Shown: piece by piece, positions 1 to 8,126 of the stretch
Numbering within the stretch: position 1 is the stretch's first letter
Layout of the letters: each line of letters opens with the position of its first letter
Assembly: GCA_036703275.1 (NCBI GenBank)
Contig: DATNPK010000020.1
Coordinates: 62,001 to 126,000 of the forward strand
Direction: 5' to 3'
DNA from: Coleofasciculaceae cyanobacterium
GTDB lineage: Bacteria; Cyanobacteriota; Cyanobacteriia; Cyanobacteriales; Xenococcaceae
Length of the DNA stretch: 64,000 nucleotides
The notes under the pieces: model-generated
The model's input: the letters and a program-made list of their open reading frames with translations, nothing else
The model's database searches: none
What the model was told of the DNA's origin: nothing
Made by a program: the position numbers and the translations under genes

Positions 1-920
1 TTACCGCCGAAATTCAGGCTAATCAGGGATTGCTCACCGCTGAAGATTTGGCTCACTATCGAGCCATAGAGCGATCGCCAATTATGCTCGATTTCGGAGA
101 TTGGCAAATTGCGACTAATCCTTCCCCCGCTGTTGGTGGAATTGGTTTGGCAGCAATGCTATTGTTAATCGACAAGCGATCGCTACACGAATGGAATGCA
201 GCTACGGTTAGAGAAATAGCCGAGATCCAACAGGCAGTATTGCAGTATCGCAGCAACTATTTAGAAGGAGCAAGCGAGTCAGTTATCGATAGAGAAGCAG
301 CCCGTTTACTAGAATTGGCAGCTCAAAATGACTGGAAGCAGTTAAGTAAATCACCTTCAACAATCCACATTTCAGCCGTCGATAGTGATGGTTTAGCCTG
401 TTCGATCTCCGCTTCCTCTGGATATGGTTCAGGGGTGATGGCTGGAGGTACGGGTTTATGGCTCAACAACTCTTTGGGGGAAATTGAGTTACATCCTCAA
501 GGTTTACATGACTTGTCTCCAGGTACTCGTCTCACTTCTAATATGGCACCAACGATATGTCGGCACTCCGATGGCAGGGTACTGGCAATTGGCTCTCCTG
601 GGGCATCCCGCATTACTACCGCGATCGCTCAAGTCTTATTTAATTTTATTAGTTTAGATATGTCTTTAGAACAGGCAATATTTCATCCTCGACTGCATTT
701 TGAAGTTTTTGATGATACCTCGGCGCTAAAATCACTCGGTAGCGCAATCGCTTGCGAAACTGGAATTAATATAGATGAACTAAGCTTGAATAACCGCCAA
801 TTTGAGGGACTTTCTATGTATTTTGGCGGGGTGCAAGCTGCGCTGTATCATCCTACAGATGGTTTGTTTGCTGCTGCGGATCCGCGTCGTACTGGAGGTA
901 TTGCTTGGGGGGAAAATTAA
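1..920 (+). CDS. ggt: Gamma-glutamyltransferase family protein, C-terminal part (5' end outside window)
   Basis: The frame is open from base 3, so the gene begins upstream of the window. GGTs are made as proenzymes that cleave themselves at a threonine, which becomes the nucleophile for transferring or hydrolysing gamma-glutamyl groups such as those of glutathione. The visible part has the family signatures: GLLTAEDLAHY near the start, a candidate nucleophile Thr (codon at 360) in STIHISAVDSDG, then SNMAPTIC and the GSPGASRI loop of the small subunit. The large subunit is mostly missing. A hairpin follows the stop at 962-982. The family is clear; the exact substrate is not. Confidence 0.85.
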   Translation, partial: TAEIQANQGLLTAEDLAHYRAIERSPIMLDFGDWQIATNPSPAVGGIGLAAMLLLIDKRSLHEWNAATVREIAEIQQAVLQYRSNYLEGASESVIDREAARLLELAAQNDWKQLSKSPSTIHISAVDSDGLACSISASSGYGSGVMAGGTGLWLNNSLGEIELHPQGLHDLSPGTRLTSNMAPTICRHSDGRVLAIGSPGASRITTAIAQVLFNFISLDMSLEQAIFHPRLHFEVFDDTSALKSLGSAIACETGINIDELSLNNRQFEGLSMYFGGVQAALYHPTDGLFAAADPRRTGGIAWGEN

Positions 921-961
921 TTTGCCTAAGATTGACTGCTCACCGACTTAAAAGCTCATAG

Positions 962-982
962 TTAAGAGCTAATAGCTCTTAA
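962..982 (+). terminator. Hairpin after the GGT gene
   Basis: A perfect 9-bp stem, TTAAGAGCT / AGCTCTTAA, with a 3-nt loop lies 42 bases after the stop codon. What follows is AAAGTTTCTC, so there is no strong T-run. It is a plausible weak terminator only. Confidence 0.4.
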
Positions 983-1045
983 AAGTTTCTCAAGCAGAAC
1001 AATGTGACTTGTGTGTTCTACTCAACCGAAAAGCGCAGTAAATAA

Positions 1046-1879
1046 ATGATCGATCGAGATAAGGAGAGAACTTTCCAGGGTGCAAACGGAGTGGAATTGT
1101 ATTATCAAAGTTGGCATCCTCCAGCCTCAGCACGAGCAGTTTTAGCCATAGTTCATGGACACGGTGGGCATAGTGGCATTTTTACCAGGATGGTTGAATA
1201 TCTAACTGAGCGCGGTTATATCGTCTTCAGTTTCGATTTACGGGGACATGGGCGATCGCCTGGTCAACGAGGTTATATCAATAGTTGGGCAGAATATCGA
1301 GCCGATTTAATCGCCTTTTTAAAGCTAATCAAAACCGCAAAACCCAATCTTCCTTTATTTCTTGTCGGTCAAAGTATGGGTGGAACAATTGCTTTAGATT
1401 ATGCTTTACGAGAATCAAACCAACTACAAGGATTAATTTTAATCTCCCCAGCTTTAGGATTAGGCATTTCTCCCTGGAAATTATTCATGGGTAGGATGCT
1501 ATCTCGTGTTTGGCCCCATTTTGCTTTAAACGCAGGAATAGATATATCTGCGGCTTCTCGCGATCGCAAGATGATAGCTGCTAACGCTCAAGATCCTCTA
1601 CGTCATGGTCAAGGTACTGCTAGATTAGCTACAGAATTGCTTGAGACTATTGATTGGGTTAACGCTCATGCTAACCAATTACAAGTTCCTTTATTAATGC
1701 TTCATGGTGAGGCAGATCGAGTCACTTTAGCCGAAAACAGTCAAATTTTCTGGGAACGTTCGACCATAACTGACAAAGAAATGCAAAAATATCCTGATAG
1801 CTATCACGAACTGCACAACGATCTTAACTACCAGGAAGTACTCGCAGATATGAATGATTGGCTTAAAAGACATTTGTAA
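1046..1879 (+). CDS. Alpha/beta hydrolase, monoacylglycerol lipase / lysophospholipase-like
   Basis: This 277-residue protein has the serine aminopeptidase (Hydrolase_4) fold seen in monoglyceride lipases. Visible features are the oxyanion region HGHGGHSG (about 37-44), the nucleophile elbow GQSMGG (Ser110), an Asp in HGEADRV (about 224) and a His in SYHEL (about 254), forming a complete Ser-Asp-His triad. No signal peptide is seen, so it is likely cytoplasmic. It precedes an acyltransferase gene on the same strand by 50 bp, which suggests a shared role in membrane lipid turnover (inference). The substrate is not certain. Confidence 0.82.
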   Translation: MIDRDKERTFQGANGVELYYQSWHPPASARAVLAIVHGHGGHSGIFTRMVEYLTERGYIVFSFDLRGHGRSPGQRGYINSWAEYRADLIAFLKLIKTAKPNLPLFLVGQSMGGTIALDYALRESNQLQGLILISPALGLGISPWKLFMGRMLSRVWPHFALNAGIDISAASRDRKMIAANAQDPLRHGQGTARLATELLETIDWVNAHANQLQVPLLMLHGEADRVTLAENSQIFWERSTITDKEMQKYPDSYHELHNDLNYQEVLADMNDWLKRHL

Positions 1880-1901
1880 TTTAGGCGGTCAGAAGTATCA
1901 A

Positions 1902-1922
1902 CTAATAACTAATAACTAACAA
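1902..1922 (+). repeat. Heptamer tandem repeat (CTAATAA x2, CTAACAA)
   Basis: Three consecutive 7-bp units lie directly before the start codon of the acyltransferase gene at 1930. They resemble the short tandemly repeated heptamers (STRR) known from cyanobacteria. Related units occur near 4532, 8107, 9490, 17477, 22878, 33511, 40096 and 55216. Confidence 0.6.
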
Positions 1923-1929
1923 TTAAAAT

Positions 1930-3327
1930 ATGCCTCGCGCCCAACCAAAACTAGATTTTATTCCTCCAGCTTTTAATCCTTTCATTCTACGTCTGGTTCA
2001 TTGGTCACTACCGATTCTACAAAGGCTTCGCTTGCTAGCTTGGTTACCAGCAGGAATTAAAAACATTGAGATAGTTAATGGAGAAACTTTAGTCAAGCTT
2101 TACCATCAATTCCAGATTGGCAAAATTCGTTTAATCTTAGCCTTTCGACATTGCGAAGTTGACGATCCTCTTAGTGGGCTGCATCTTTTATCCCGTGGGA
2201 TACCGAAAATTGCTCGTCAACAAGGCATTGCCTTACAATTTCCCATTCATAGCCATTTTATGTATGACAGAGGCATGACTATTTGGGCTGGTGATTGGCT
2301 GGGTTGGTTGTTTGCCCAGATGGGAGGCGTTCCCGTACATCGTGGTAAAACGATCGACTGGCAGGCAATTAAGCAGATAAGAGAATTATTGCTTAATGGT
2401 AAGTTTCCTCTGGTAGTTGCTCCTGAAGGTGCTACTAATGGTCATAGTGAAATTGTCAGTCCCCTCGAACCTGGTGTAGCTCAATTAGCATTTTGGTGTG
2501 CCGAAGATTTAGCCAAAGCCAACCGAATCGAAAGAGTTGTCGTTGTGCCAATTAATATTCAGTATCATTATCTTAATCCTCAGTGGTCAAAGCTCGATCG
2601 CCTGTTAAGTCAGCTAGAAGCAGATTGCGGTTTAGCCAAACAAGCAATAGATAATGCCAACACCAAAAAAGGCGAAGAATTCTATTACTCGCGTTTAATC
2701 AGATTAGGAGAATATCTGCTTTCAGAAATGGAACAATTTTATCGTTGTTTTTATCATTGCCACTTACCAGATATATCTCAAGATTCAATTAGTTCAGCCG
2801 AAAATCTTACCGATAGACTACAAAAGTTATTAGATGTATCTTTACAAGCGGGAGAATCATATTTTGGTCTGAAAAAAGCAGGGAACATTATTGAACGCTG
2901 TCGTCGTCTAGAGGAGGCTGGTTGGAATTTCATTTATCGCCAAGATCGCACCAAATTTAACAATTTATCTCCTCTCAAGCGCGGGTTAGCCGATTGGATT
3001 GCAGCAGAAGCAGATTTACGGATGCTGCATATGCGTTTGGCAGAAAGCTTTGTAGCTGTGACAGGTACTTATGTTCGAGAAAAACCTAGTTTTGAGAGAT
3101 TTGCCGAAACAACCCTGATTTTATTTGATGCCATCTCCAGAATTAAAGGGGTGAAAAATCCCCGTCGTCCTCGCTTGGGATGGCGCAAGTCAACCATAAC
3201 TATTGGCAGACTAATTGAAGTAAGCGATCGCGCTTCAATCTACAGACAAAATCGTCAGGGTGCAAAACGGGCTGTTGCTCAATTAACCCAAGATATACAT
3301 CGGGCTTTGCAAAAAATGATTATTTAA
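1930..3327 (+). CDS. 1-acyl-glycerol-3-phosphate acyltransferase-like (PlsC domain) protein
   Basis: This 465-residue protein has an acyltransferase domain in roughly residues 60-260. The HX4D catalytic motif appears as HCEVDD, and the substrate-binding PEGT-type motif as PEGATNG. Such domains move acyl chains onto glycerophospholipids at the membrane. The C-terminal ~200 residues are helical and charged and lack a recognised domain, making the protein much longer than a minimal PlsC (~240 residues). It follows the lipase-like gene closely. Its stop codon overlaps the convergent minus-strand gene by 8 bp. A housekeeping PlsC role is not established; a specialised acyltransferase is equally possible. 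Confidence 0.78.
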   Translation: MPRAQPKLDFIPPAFNPFILRLVHWSLPILQRLRLLAWLPAGIKNIEIVNGETLVKLYHQFQIGKIRLILAFRHCEVDDPLSGLHLLSRGIPKIARQQGIALQFPIHSHFMYDRGMTIWAGDWLGWLFAQMGGVPVHRGKTIDWQAIKQIRELLLNGKFPLVVAPEGATNGHSEIVSPLEPGVAQLAFWCAEDLAKANRIERVVVVPINIQYHYLNPQWSKLDRLLSQLEADCGLAKQAIDNANTKKGEEFYYSRLIRLGEYLLSEMEQFYRCFYHCHLPDISQDSISSAENLTDRLQKLLDVSLQAGESYFGLKKAGNIIERCRRLEEAGWNFIYRQDRTKFNNLSPLKRGLADWIAAEADLRMLHMRLAESFVAVTGTYVREKPSFERFAETTLILFDAISRIKGVKNPRRPRLGWRKSTITIGRLIEVSDRASIYRQNRQGAKRAVAQLTQDIHRALQKMII

Positions 3328-4270
3328 TCTGAGCATTAACTGTAACTGTGTTCTTTTTTTGAACTCGCCAGCCAGCCTGTGCGCCAACTTTCTTGGCTTT
3401 GATAAACATCCAACTACCTCGAACGTAAGAAGTTTCATCGTGATGACAATGAGGTTTAACGCCAATTAGCTGTTCTATTTCATCAGTTGTTAAGATCCAG
3501 TTGGCAGCTTCAGCTTTTTCCAGAACATACATATACCAAAGAGGATTTGCTGGTTGCTGCCCTAAAGCTATAGTGGTTTCTAACTTGACTAAAGAATCAG
3601 CTATTTTGGTTAGCAGTTGTAATAGTCCTTCATCTTGCTTAATCTGTGGTTGAGAAAATAATAATTGCGATTGTTCGGTTTCTTGGTGGGCTATTATTTC
3701 TGAATTGTCTGAAGTAGCTTCAATCGCTGAATCTGGTGGAAGTGAATCCTCATCTAACCAAGGATCGGGAGCAATCTCTTGTTTAAAAGTTGGTTCAAAT
3801 TGATGATGTTCGATCCAAGTACGATTCAAATCCGCTGCTAAATTATGCAAATAGTTAGCAGTTTCGCGATCTTTTTCTGCCATCTGACTAGCGATTTGGT
3901 TCATGACTGTGACTAATTCTGGGCCAATTAAATCTTGATGTGCAGCCAGAATTTCTGGTTCTAAACCTTGACAACTCAGTAAAGCTTGTATCAGTTCGGC
4001 ATAGGCATTGGTTTTGTCGTTGTTGTCTTTATTGAGAGGAACACTTTCTATCAAGATATGATGTAGTTTCCCTGCCCAATTATGTAGATACTTAGCTGCT
4101 TTAGTTTTTCCTTCCATAGCTAAGTGGCTGGCGACTTGTTCCATTACCTCGACCAATCCTAGATTGACCAATTCTTTATGTTGTCGCAACAGGATCCATT
4201 CCTCTCCTTTAGGACAGCTTAATAGTCCTTGAATCAAATCGAGATAAGCTTTTAGACTTGGTTTGTTCAT
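3320..4270 (-). CDS. Unknown protein with two helical repeats like those of cyanobacterial CHAT proteins
   Basis: This 316-residue soluble protein has no assigned function. Residues 8-75 and 90-155 are two copies of one helical module; each contains LIQ(G/A)LLSC, then LV.VM.Q(V/I)AS and (K/N)YLHN. I recall similar modules at the N-terminus of cyanobacterial TPR/CHAT-domain proteins, but no CHAT domain is present here. A linker rich in Glu and Ser follows. The C-terminal ~100 residues (PLWYMYVLEKAEAANWIL to the end) look like a separate DNA- or protein-binding domain ending in a basic stretch. It is convergent with, and overlaps by 8 bp, the acyltransferase gene. Confidence 0.6.
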   Translation of the reverse strand: MNKPSLKAYLDLIQGLLSCPKGEEWILLRQHKELVNLGLVEVMEQVASHLAMEGKTKAAKYLHNWAGKLHHILIESVPLNKDNNDKTNAYAELIQALLSCQGLEPEILAAHQDLIGPELVTVMNQIASQMAEKDRETANYLHNLAADLNRTWIEHHQFEPTFKQEIAPDPWLDEDSLPPDSAIEATSDNSEIIAHQETEQSQLLFSQPQIKQDEGLLQLLTKIADSLVKLETTIALGQQPANPLWYMYVLEKAEAANWILTTDEIEQLIGVKPHCHHDETSYVRGSWMFIKAKKVGAQAGWRVQKKNTVTVNAQIK

Positions 4271-4571
4271 TGCTTTAATTGCTGCTTAATAAAGTAATTT
4301 ATTTAACCTATTTGACCGCGTTTGCAAGGCGTGGCATTCAAGCACCTGAAACGGTGGCTTATGAATTTAGATGACTTTTTGTATCGTAAAAGTTCTAGAG
4401 ATGAACAATAAAGAATATATTAAAAGTAGTTAGCCTAACCTGACACTTGGATAACAATAGCCATCTCCAATCAATTTACATTCACATTCTTAAATCAATA
4501 ATTTGAGGAAGTTGTGAAAGTCTAGTAGCTACCAATAACTAAACTACTAACGACTAACAACTAATTAAAGA
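4271..4571. other. Intergenic region with heptamer repeats at 4532-4566
   Basis: About 300 bp separate the divergent genes at 4270 and 4572. No gene is visible. The last 40 bp hold degenerate 7-bp units (CTAAACT, ACTAACG, ACTAACA, ACTAATT) running up to the next start codon. Promoters for both genes must lie here, but no convincing boxes were identified. Confidence 0.5.
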
Positions 4572-4844
4572 ATGAATGTAGAAACTTTATTACGACAATA
4601 CGCTTTGGGCGATCGCACAACTGCGTACCCTAAGAATCGCGATTTTAGCAACGTCGAGTTGAACCAAGCCAACCTCATGGGCGCAATGCTAAGTGGTGCA
4701 TTTTTAGCCTTAGCCAATTTTAAGCAAACAGACTTGAGTGGAGCAAATCTTTCTCAGGCAAATCTCTAAGCAGCTATTTTAGTTGAGGCAAATCTAAGTC
4801 GAAAAACTAACTTTGCAGCAACTGGAATTAGTCATTTCTGGTAA
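4572..4844 (+). pseudogene. Truncated pentapeptide-repeat protein gene
   Basis: The frame begins with an N-terminal segment (MNVETLLRQYALGDR) typical of cyanobacterial pentapeptide-repeat proteins, then A(N/D)L-type repeats such as ELNQANLMGAML and TDLSGANLSQANL. It stops at a TAA at 4767-4769 after 65 residues. Reading through that codon, the same frame continues with pentapeptide-like residues (AAILVEANLSRKTNF) to a second stop at 4842-4844. The simplest reading is a gene shortened by a nonsense mutation and 3' loss. A functional 65-residue product cannot be excluded. Confidence 0.6.
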
Positions 4845-4937
4845 TAAATAAGAGTGATTTGGAGTGAATCGGACAAGATGCGATTAATTGTCGCATTGAT
4901 TTAAATAAAATTTTACCTAAAATTTGGGAGAAAAAAC

Positions 4938-5162
4938 ATGACTACTATGAATATACTAAAGAACAGACACTTTTGTATCTTTGACTATTTCTTAGATGGT
5001 GTTTTTCTAAAATGGGAAGAAATAGAAGGTAAATGTCCCATATTAGTAACTGGACAACAATGGAAGGTTAATCTAGAAGACGGAACAGAAGTTGTTGGCG
5101 AAATCATGGAAATTGTATCAATCAGTGAAAATGAATGCAGAATACTGCTCCGTTCTTGCTAA
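4938..5162 (+). CDS. Small protein of unknown function, 74 aa
   Basis: The start ATG at 4938 is preceded by GGGAGAAAAAAC, a good ribosome binding site at proper spacing, which favours this being a real gene. The product has no signal peptide or membrane segment. It contains a short basic/aromatic N-terminus (LKNRHFCIFDYF) and a likely beta-rich segment (WKVNLEDGTEVVGEIMEIVSI). I do not recognise a family. It stands alone, followed by almost 500 bp of AT-rich DNA. Confidence 0.5.
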   Translation: MTTMNILKNRHFCIFDYFLDGVFLKWEEIEGKCPILVTGQQWKVNLEDGTEVVGEIMEIVSISENECRILLRSC

Positions 5163-5648
5163 AAAAAATACTTTTTTTATCTTTTTTTAACGCGCGATCG
5201 CTTTAAAAACCAAATGCCAACTGAAGTAATTTTGGGGCAATTTGGTCTTTTTTTTTGAGTATTTTAGAGATAATTTATAAATTATTATATGTTCCAAGAC
5301 AGCTAACTAATATAGACATTGACCAATATAAAAGCGAAATAGCACTCGTATTTTTTTTATAATAATTTTTGTATTAATATCACCAAAGTAAAAAGTAATT
5401 TACTAAAATATAAGCAGTTAAAGTTAATTTGTCCTGCCAAAGGTTGCTAAAAAAAATTCAAATTTATTAGTAACAAGCAAATAGCTTTTTTGTTGAAGAT
5501 ACATTAAACTTATTCGGTACACAATCAAATACGTACTTTAGTTGTTGTAGCAGCTATTAATTGAATTTGGGCTTTTTGTAGCTAGAAAGCAGAGAAAAAC
5601 TCTGTCGTATCTACGCAACTAGTTGACTATTAGGGGAGGTAAATAAAT
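5163..5648. other. AT-rich intergenic region without a visible gene
   Basis: The first 35 bp contain opposing A- and T-runs that could act as a weak terminator for the 74-aa gene. One HIP1 octamer is present near 5195. The remainder is very AT-rich up to the ribosome binding site GGGGAGG at 5633-5639. No ORF, tRNA or clear repeat was seen. Confidence 0.5.
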
Positions 5649-7274
5649 ATGCCCCAATTAGCACCATATATTTTTGAACTATTGCATCAACAAGGAGTAC
5701 AGCACTCCTTTGGTATCCCAGGGGATTTCGCTTTAACCCTTTATGATGCTTTAGCCGAAAGTAAAATTGAACCTATCATCATGACTCATGAACCTGGTGC
5801 TGGTTTTGCAGCAGATGCCTATTCACGCATTCGAGGATTAGGTTTAGCTGTTGTTACCTATAGTGTTGGTGGTTTAAATATGGTTAATGCCGTAGCTGGA
5901 GCTTACGCTGAAAAATCACCTCTGATCGTTTTGAGTGGTAGTCCTGGTGTAAAAGAAAGACAAGAAAAAAATTTACTGCACCATAAAATAAAAACTTTTG
6001 ATACACAAAAACAAATTTACGAAGAGATTACGCTTTATGCTGCAATCTTAGACAATCCCGTTACTGCCATAGAGCAAATTCATCGTGCCATAGATTACGC
6101 CATAACTTTTAAGCGCCCAGTATACTTGGAAATTCCCCGCGATATGGTCTACGCGGAAATTGAAAATGGAAAACATTTACCCCCACCCGTTAAGCAAACA
6201 GATCCTGAAGCTTTAATCGAGGCAGTGACTGAAAGCTTAGCTATGCTGCATCAAGCCAAATCACCAGTGCTTTTAGTAGGGGTAGAGTTACATCGTTTTG
6301 GCTTACAAGAAAAAGTATTATCCTTGGCAGAACGATTGGGCATCCCAGTCTGTTCGACTATGCTGGGAAAATCAGTGTTTCCTGAAAGCCATCCTCAGTA
6401 TAGCGGTATCTATAACGGTGAGGCGGGAGATCCATATGTGCGTAACCTAGTAGAAGAATCAGACTGTTTGCTGATGCTTGGGGTGTTTATGAGTGATATT
6501 AATTTGGGTATGTTCAGCGCGCACCTAGAGCCAAAAAATACGGTTTATGTAACTTCTGAACATATTGCGCTCAAACATCATGAATATCCTAACGTGCTGT
6601 TTGAAGATTTTGTTACGACTTTGCAGAGCAGTAAAGATTTACCTCACTATGATTCATCCTCGATCGCACCAATGCAACCTAGAGTCGCTCCTGCTGATGG
6701 CGCTATTTCCATGAGTGGCGTACTATACGAACTCAATCAATTTATCGATCGCAATACTTTGTTGGTTACCGATGTAGGAGATACTCTATTTGCTGCTAAT
6801 GATATCAAGATGCAGTCTGGGACATCATTTCTCTGCCCAGCTTTTTATGCCAGTATGGGTTTTGGTGTACCTGGAGTGATTGGGGCGCAATTAGCCGATC
6901 CCTTTCGTAGAGCGATCGCCTTAGTGGGAGACGGAGCATTTCAGATGACGGGAATGGAATTACTAACAGCCAAGCAATTAGGTTTGAATCCGATAGTCAT
7001 TGTAATTAATAATGGCTCGTTTACTTCCTTGCGTTCTATGGCTCACGAACAAGCAGATTTTGTCCGTATTCCCACAATTGATTATGCTCAGCTAGCTATC
7101 TTACTTGGTGGAACAGGTTTTGTGGTTGAAACTAGCAAACAACTACATCAGGCTTTGTCACAATCTCGTGTGAGTGAAAGCTTTAGCATTATTGATGTTC
7201 GTTTGTTACCTGAAGATATATCTCCCGCATTACAGCGGATGAAAGATCTGTTTGCCAAAACTCTTAAAGGATAA
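5649..7274 (+). CDS. ThDP-dependent 2-oxoacid decarboxylase (indolepyruvate/phenylpyruvate decarboxylase type)
   Basis: This 541-residue thiamine-diphosphate enzyme has the PDC/IPDC architecture: an N-terminal PYR domain, a central domain and a C-terminal PP domain. The cofactor-activating Glu is Glu48 (THEPGAGFAADAYSR). A His-His pair (111-112, NLLHHK) matches the catalytic HH of pyruvate decarboxylases. The ThDP-Mg motif is GDGAFQ (427) to NN (454-455). The segment after it reads NNGSFTSLRSM, where bacterial PDC has NN.GYT.E, so the active-site Glu is absent, as in phenylpyruvate decarboxylases. It probably decarboxylates an aromatic or branched 2-oxoacid (inference). A strong GGGGAGG ribosome binding site precedes the start. 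It appears monocistronic. Confidence 0.82.
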   Translation: MPQLAPYIFELLHQQGVQHSFGIPGDFALTLYDALAESKIEPIIMTHEPGAGFAADAYSRIRGLGLAVVTYSVGGLNMVNAVAGAYAEKSPLIVLSGSPGVKERQEKNLLHHKIKTFDTQKQIYEEITLYAAILDNPVTAIEQIHRAIDYAITFKRPVYLEIPRDMVYAEIENGKHLPPPVKQTDPEALIEAVTESLAMLHQAKSPVLLVGVELHRFGLQEKVLSLAERLGIPVCSTMLGKSVFPESHPQYSGIYNGEAGDPYVRNLVEESDCLLMLGVFMSDINLGMFSAHLEPKNTVYVTSEHIALKHHEYPNVLFEDFVTTLQSSKDLPHYDSSSIAPMQPRVAPADGAISMSGVLYELNQFIDRNTLLVTDVGDTLFAANDIKMQSGTSFLCPAFYASMGFGVPGVIGAQLADPFRRAIALVGDGAFQMTGMELLTAKQLGLNPIVIVINNGSFTSLRSMAHEQADFVRIPTIDYAQLAILLGGTGFVVETSKQLHQALSQSRVSESFSIIDVRLLPEDISPALQRMKDLFAKTLKG

Positions 7275-7542
7275 AGATTTTTGGTGCGGGCAGGAGCAAC
7301 TAGGAATCAAAACCTGCTAGCTATAAACTTGTGAACTACCAGACACCTATCCTAACTTATTCACAAATCCAGTAAAATTTCTAACTTGCGCTGTAGATTC
7401 TCAATTTGTTCGCTCAGCAATATCTATCTTTAGTTGATTTAGCCACAATAATTATTTGACTAAGCTAAATAACAACGCAATCAAAACAGTTAACAAGCTA
7501 ATTTGAATTGCTAAAACATATTGTCAAACATTAAGGTAATTT

Positions 7543-8010
7543 ATGACTTTTATAACTTTAGATAGTGTTCAGCAACCACTAGAAAAATTCAGCGAATTTG
7601 ATACTGATACCAAACTGGCTTTGCTTTGGTATGGCTATTTAGATCTTAAAGAAAACCTAGAAAATGCTGCGCCTGCCAATGATGTCGAGGCTGTGGGTAA
7701 TGCCGTGTACGATCGCGTACAAGCTTTGTCTCCAGAAGAACAGCTACAAGCACAAAGAGACATTGCCGAGCAAAAAGATACCCCCATTAGTCAAGAATAC
7801 GGCGCATTAAGTCCGGCTGGAGCATTAGAATTTTGGCTATTACTAGCTCAAGGAATGGAATCAGGTAAGATCATTAATCTTCCTGAAGATTACAGCCTTC
7901 CCGAACAAACCGACGAATTTGTCGAGATGATTAAAAAGCTTGATTTTGAAGAACGGGTTAACTTTACCCGCAACGCTATTGCGCCAATGGGTTTTAAGCC
8001 TAACGCTTAA
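7543..8010 (+). CDS. Helical carotenoid protein (stand-alone OCP N-terminal domain)
   Basis: This 155-residue protein matches the all-helical N-terminal domain of orange carotenoid protein and lacks the NTF2-like C-terminal domain. Ligand residues are conserved: Trp29 and Tyr32 (ALLWYGYL) correspond to OCP Trp41 and Tyr44, Trp98 (LEFWLLLAQ) to Trp110, and an Arg in FTRNAIAPMGF to Arg155. Such proteins bind a keto-carotenoid and quench either singlet oxygen or phycobilisome excitation, depending on the clade. No CTDH or FRP gene lies beside it. A long hairpin follows the stop. The clade (HCP1-9) cannot be assigned here. Confidence 0.9.
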   Translation: MTFITLDSVQQPLEKFSEFDTDTKLALLWYGYLDLKENLENAAPANDVEAVGNAVYDRVQALSPEEQLQAQRDIAEQKDTPISQEYGALSPAGALEFWLLLAQGMESGKIINLPEDYSLPEQTDEFVEMIKKLDFEERVNFTRNAIAPMGFKPNA

Positions 8011-8015
8011 ATTTT

Positions 8016-8067
8016 AACAACCCCCAACCTAATTCCTTATCCTCTGAAAAGCAGGTTGGGGATTGTT
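8016..8067. terminator. Stem-loop after the carotenoid protein gene
   Basis: AACAACCCCCAACCT (8016-8030) pairs with its complement at 8053-8067 with one mismatch, giving a 15-bp stem and a 22-nt loop. There is no T-run. Its position just after the stop of a plus-strand gene, facing a convergent gene, fits a transcription barrier or mRNA 3' end. Confidence 0.5.
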
Positions 8068-8080
8068 AGCCCCGCGACCG

Positions 8081-8121
8081 AACATTTAACATTGACTGAT
8101 AAATGATCAATGTTAAATGTT
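8081..8121. terminator. Perfect 15-bp AT-rich stem-loop between convergent genes
   Basis: AACATTTAACATTGA (8081-8095) is the exact complement of the segment at 8107-8121, with an 11-nt loop. It lies 6 bp beyond the htrA stop. The right arm is made of TTAAATG-type heptamers, so the hairpin may have arisen from the dispersed heptamer repeat family. It is a likely 3' processing or termination structure. Confidence 0.5.
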
Positions 8122-8126
8122 AAATG

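Noticed and set aside
1285-1494. 69-aa frame inside the hydrolase gene
   Set aside because: It lies wholly inside a well-supported gene in another frame.
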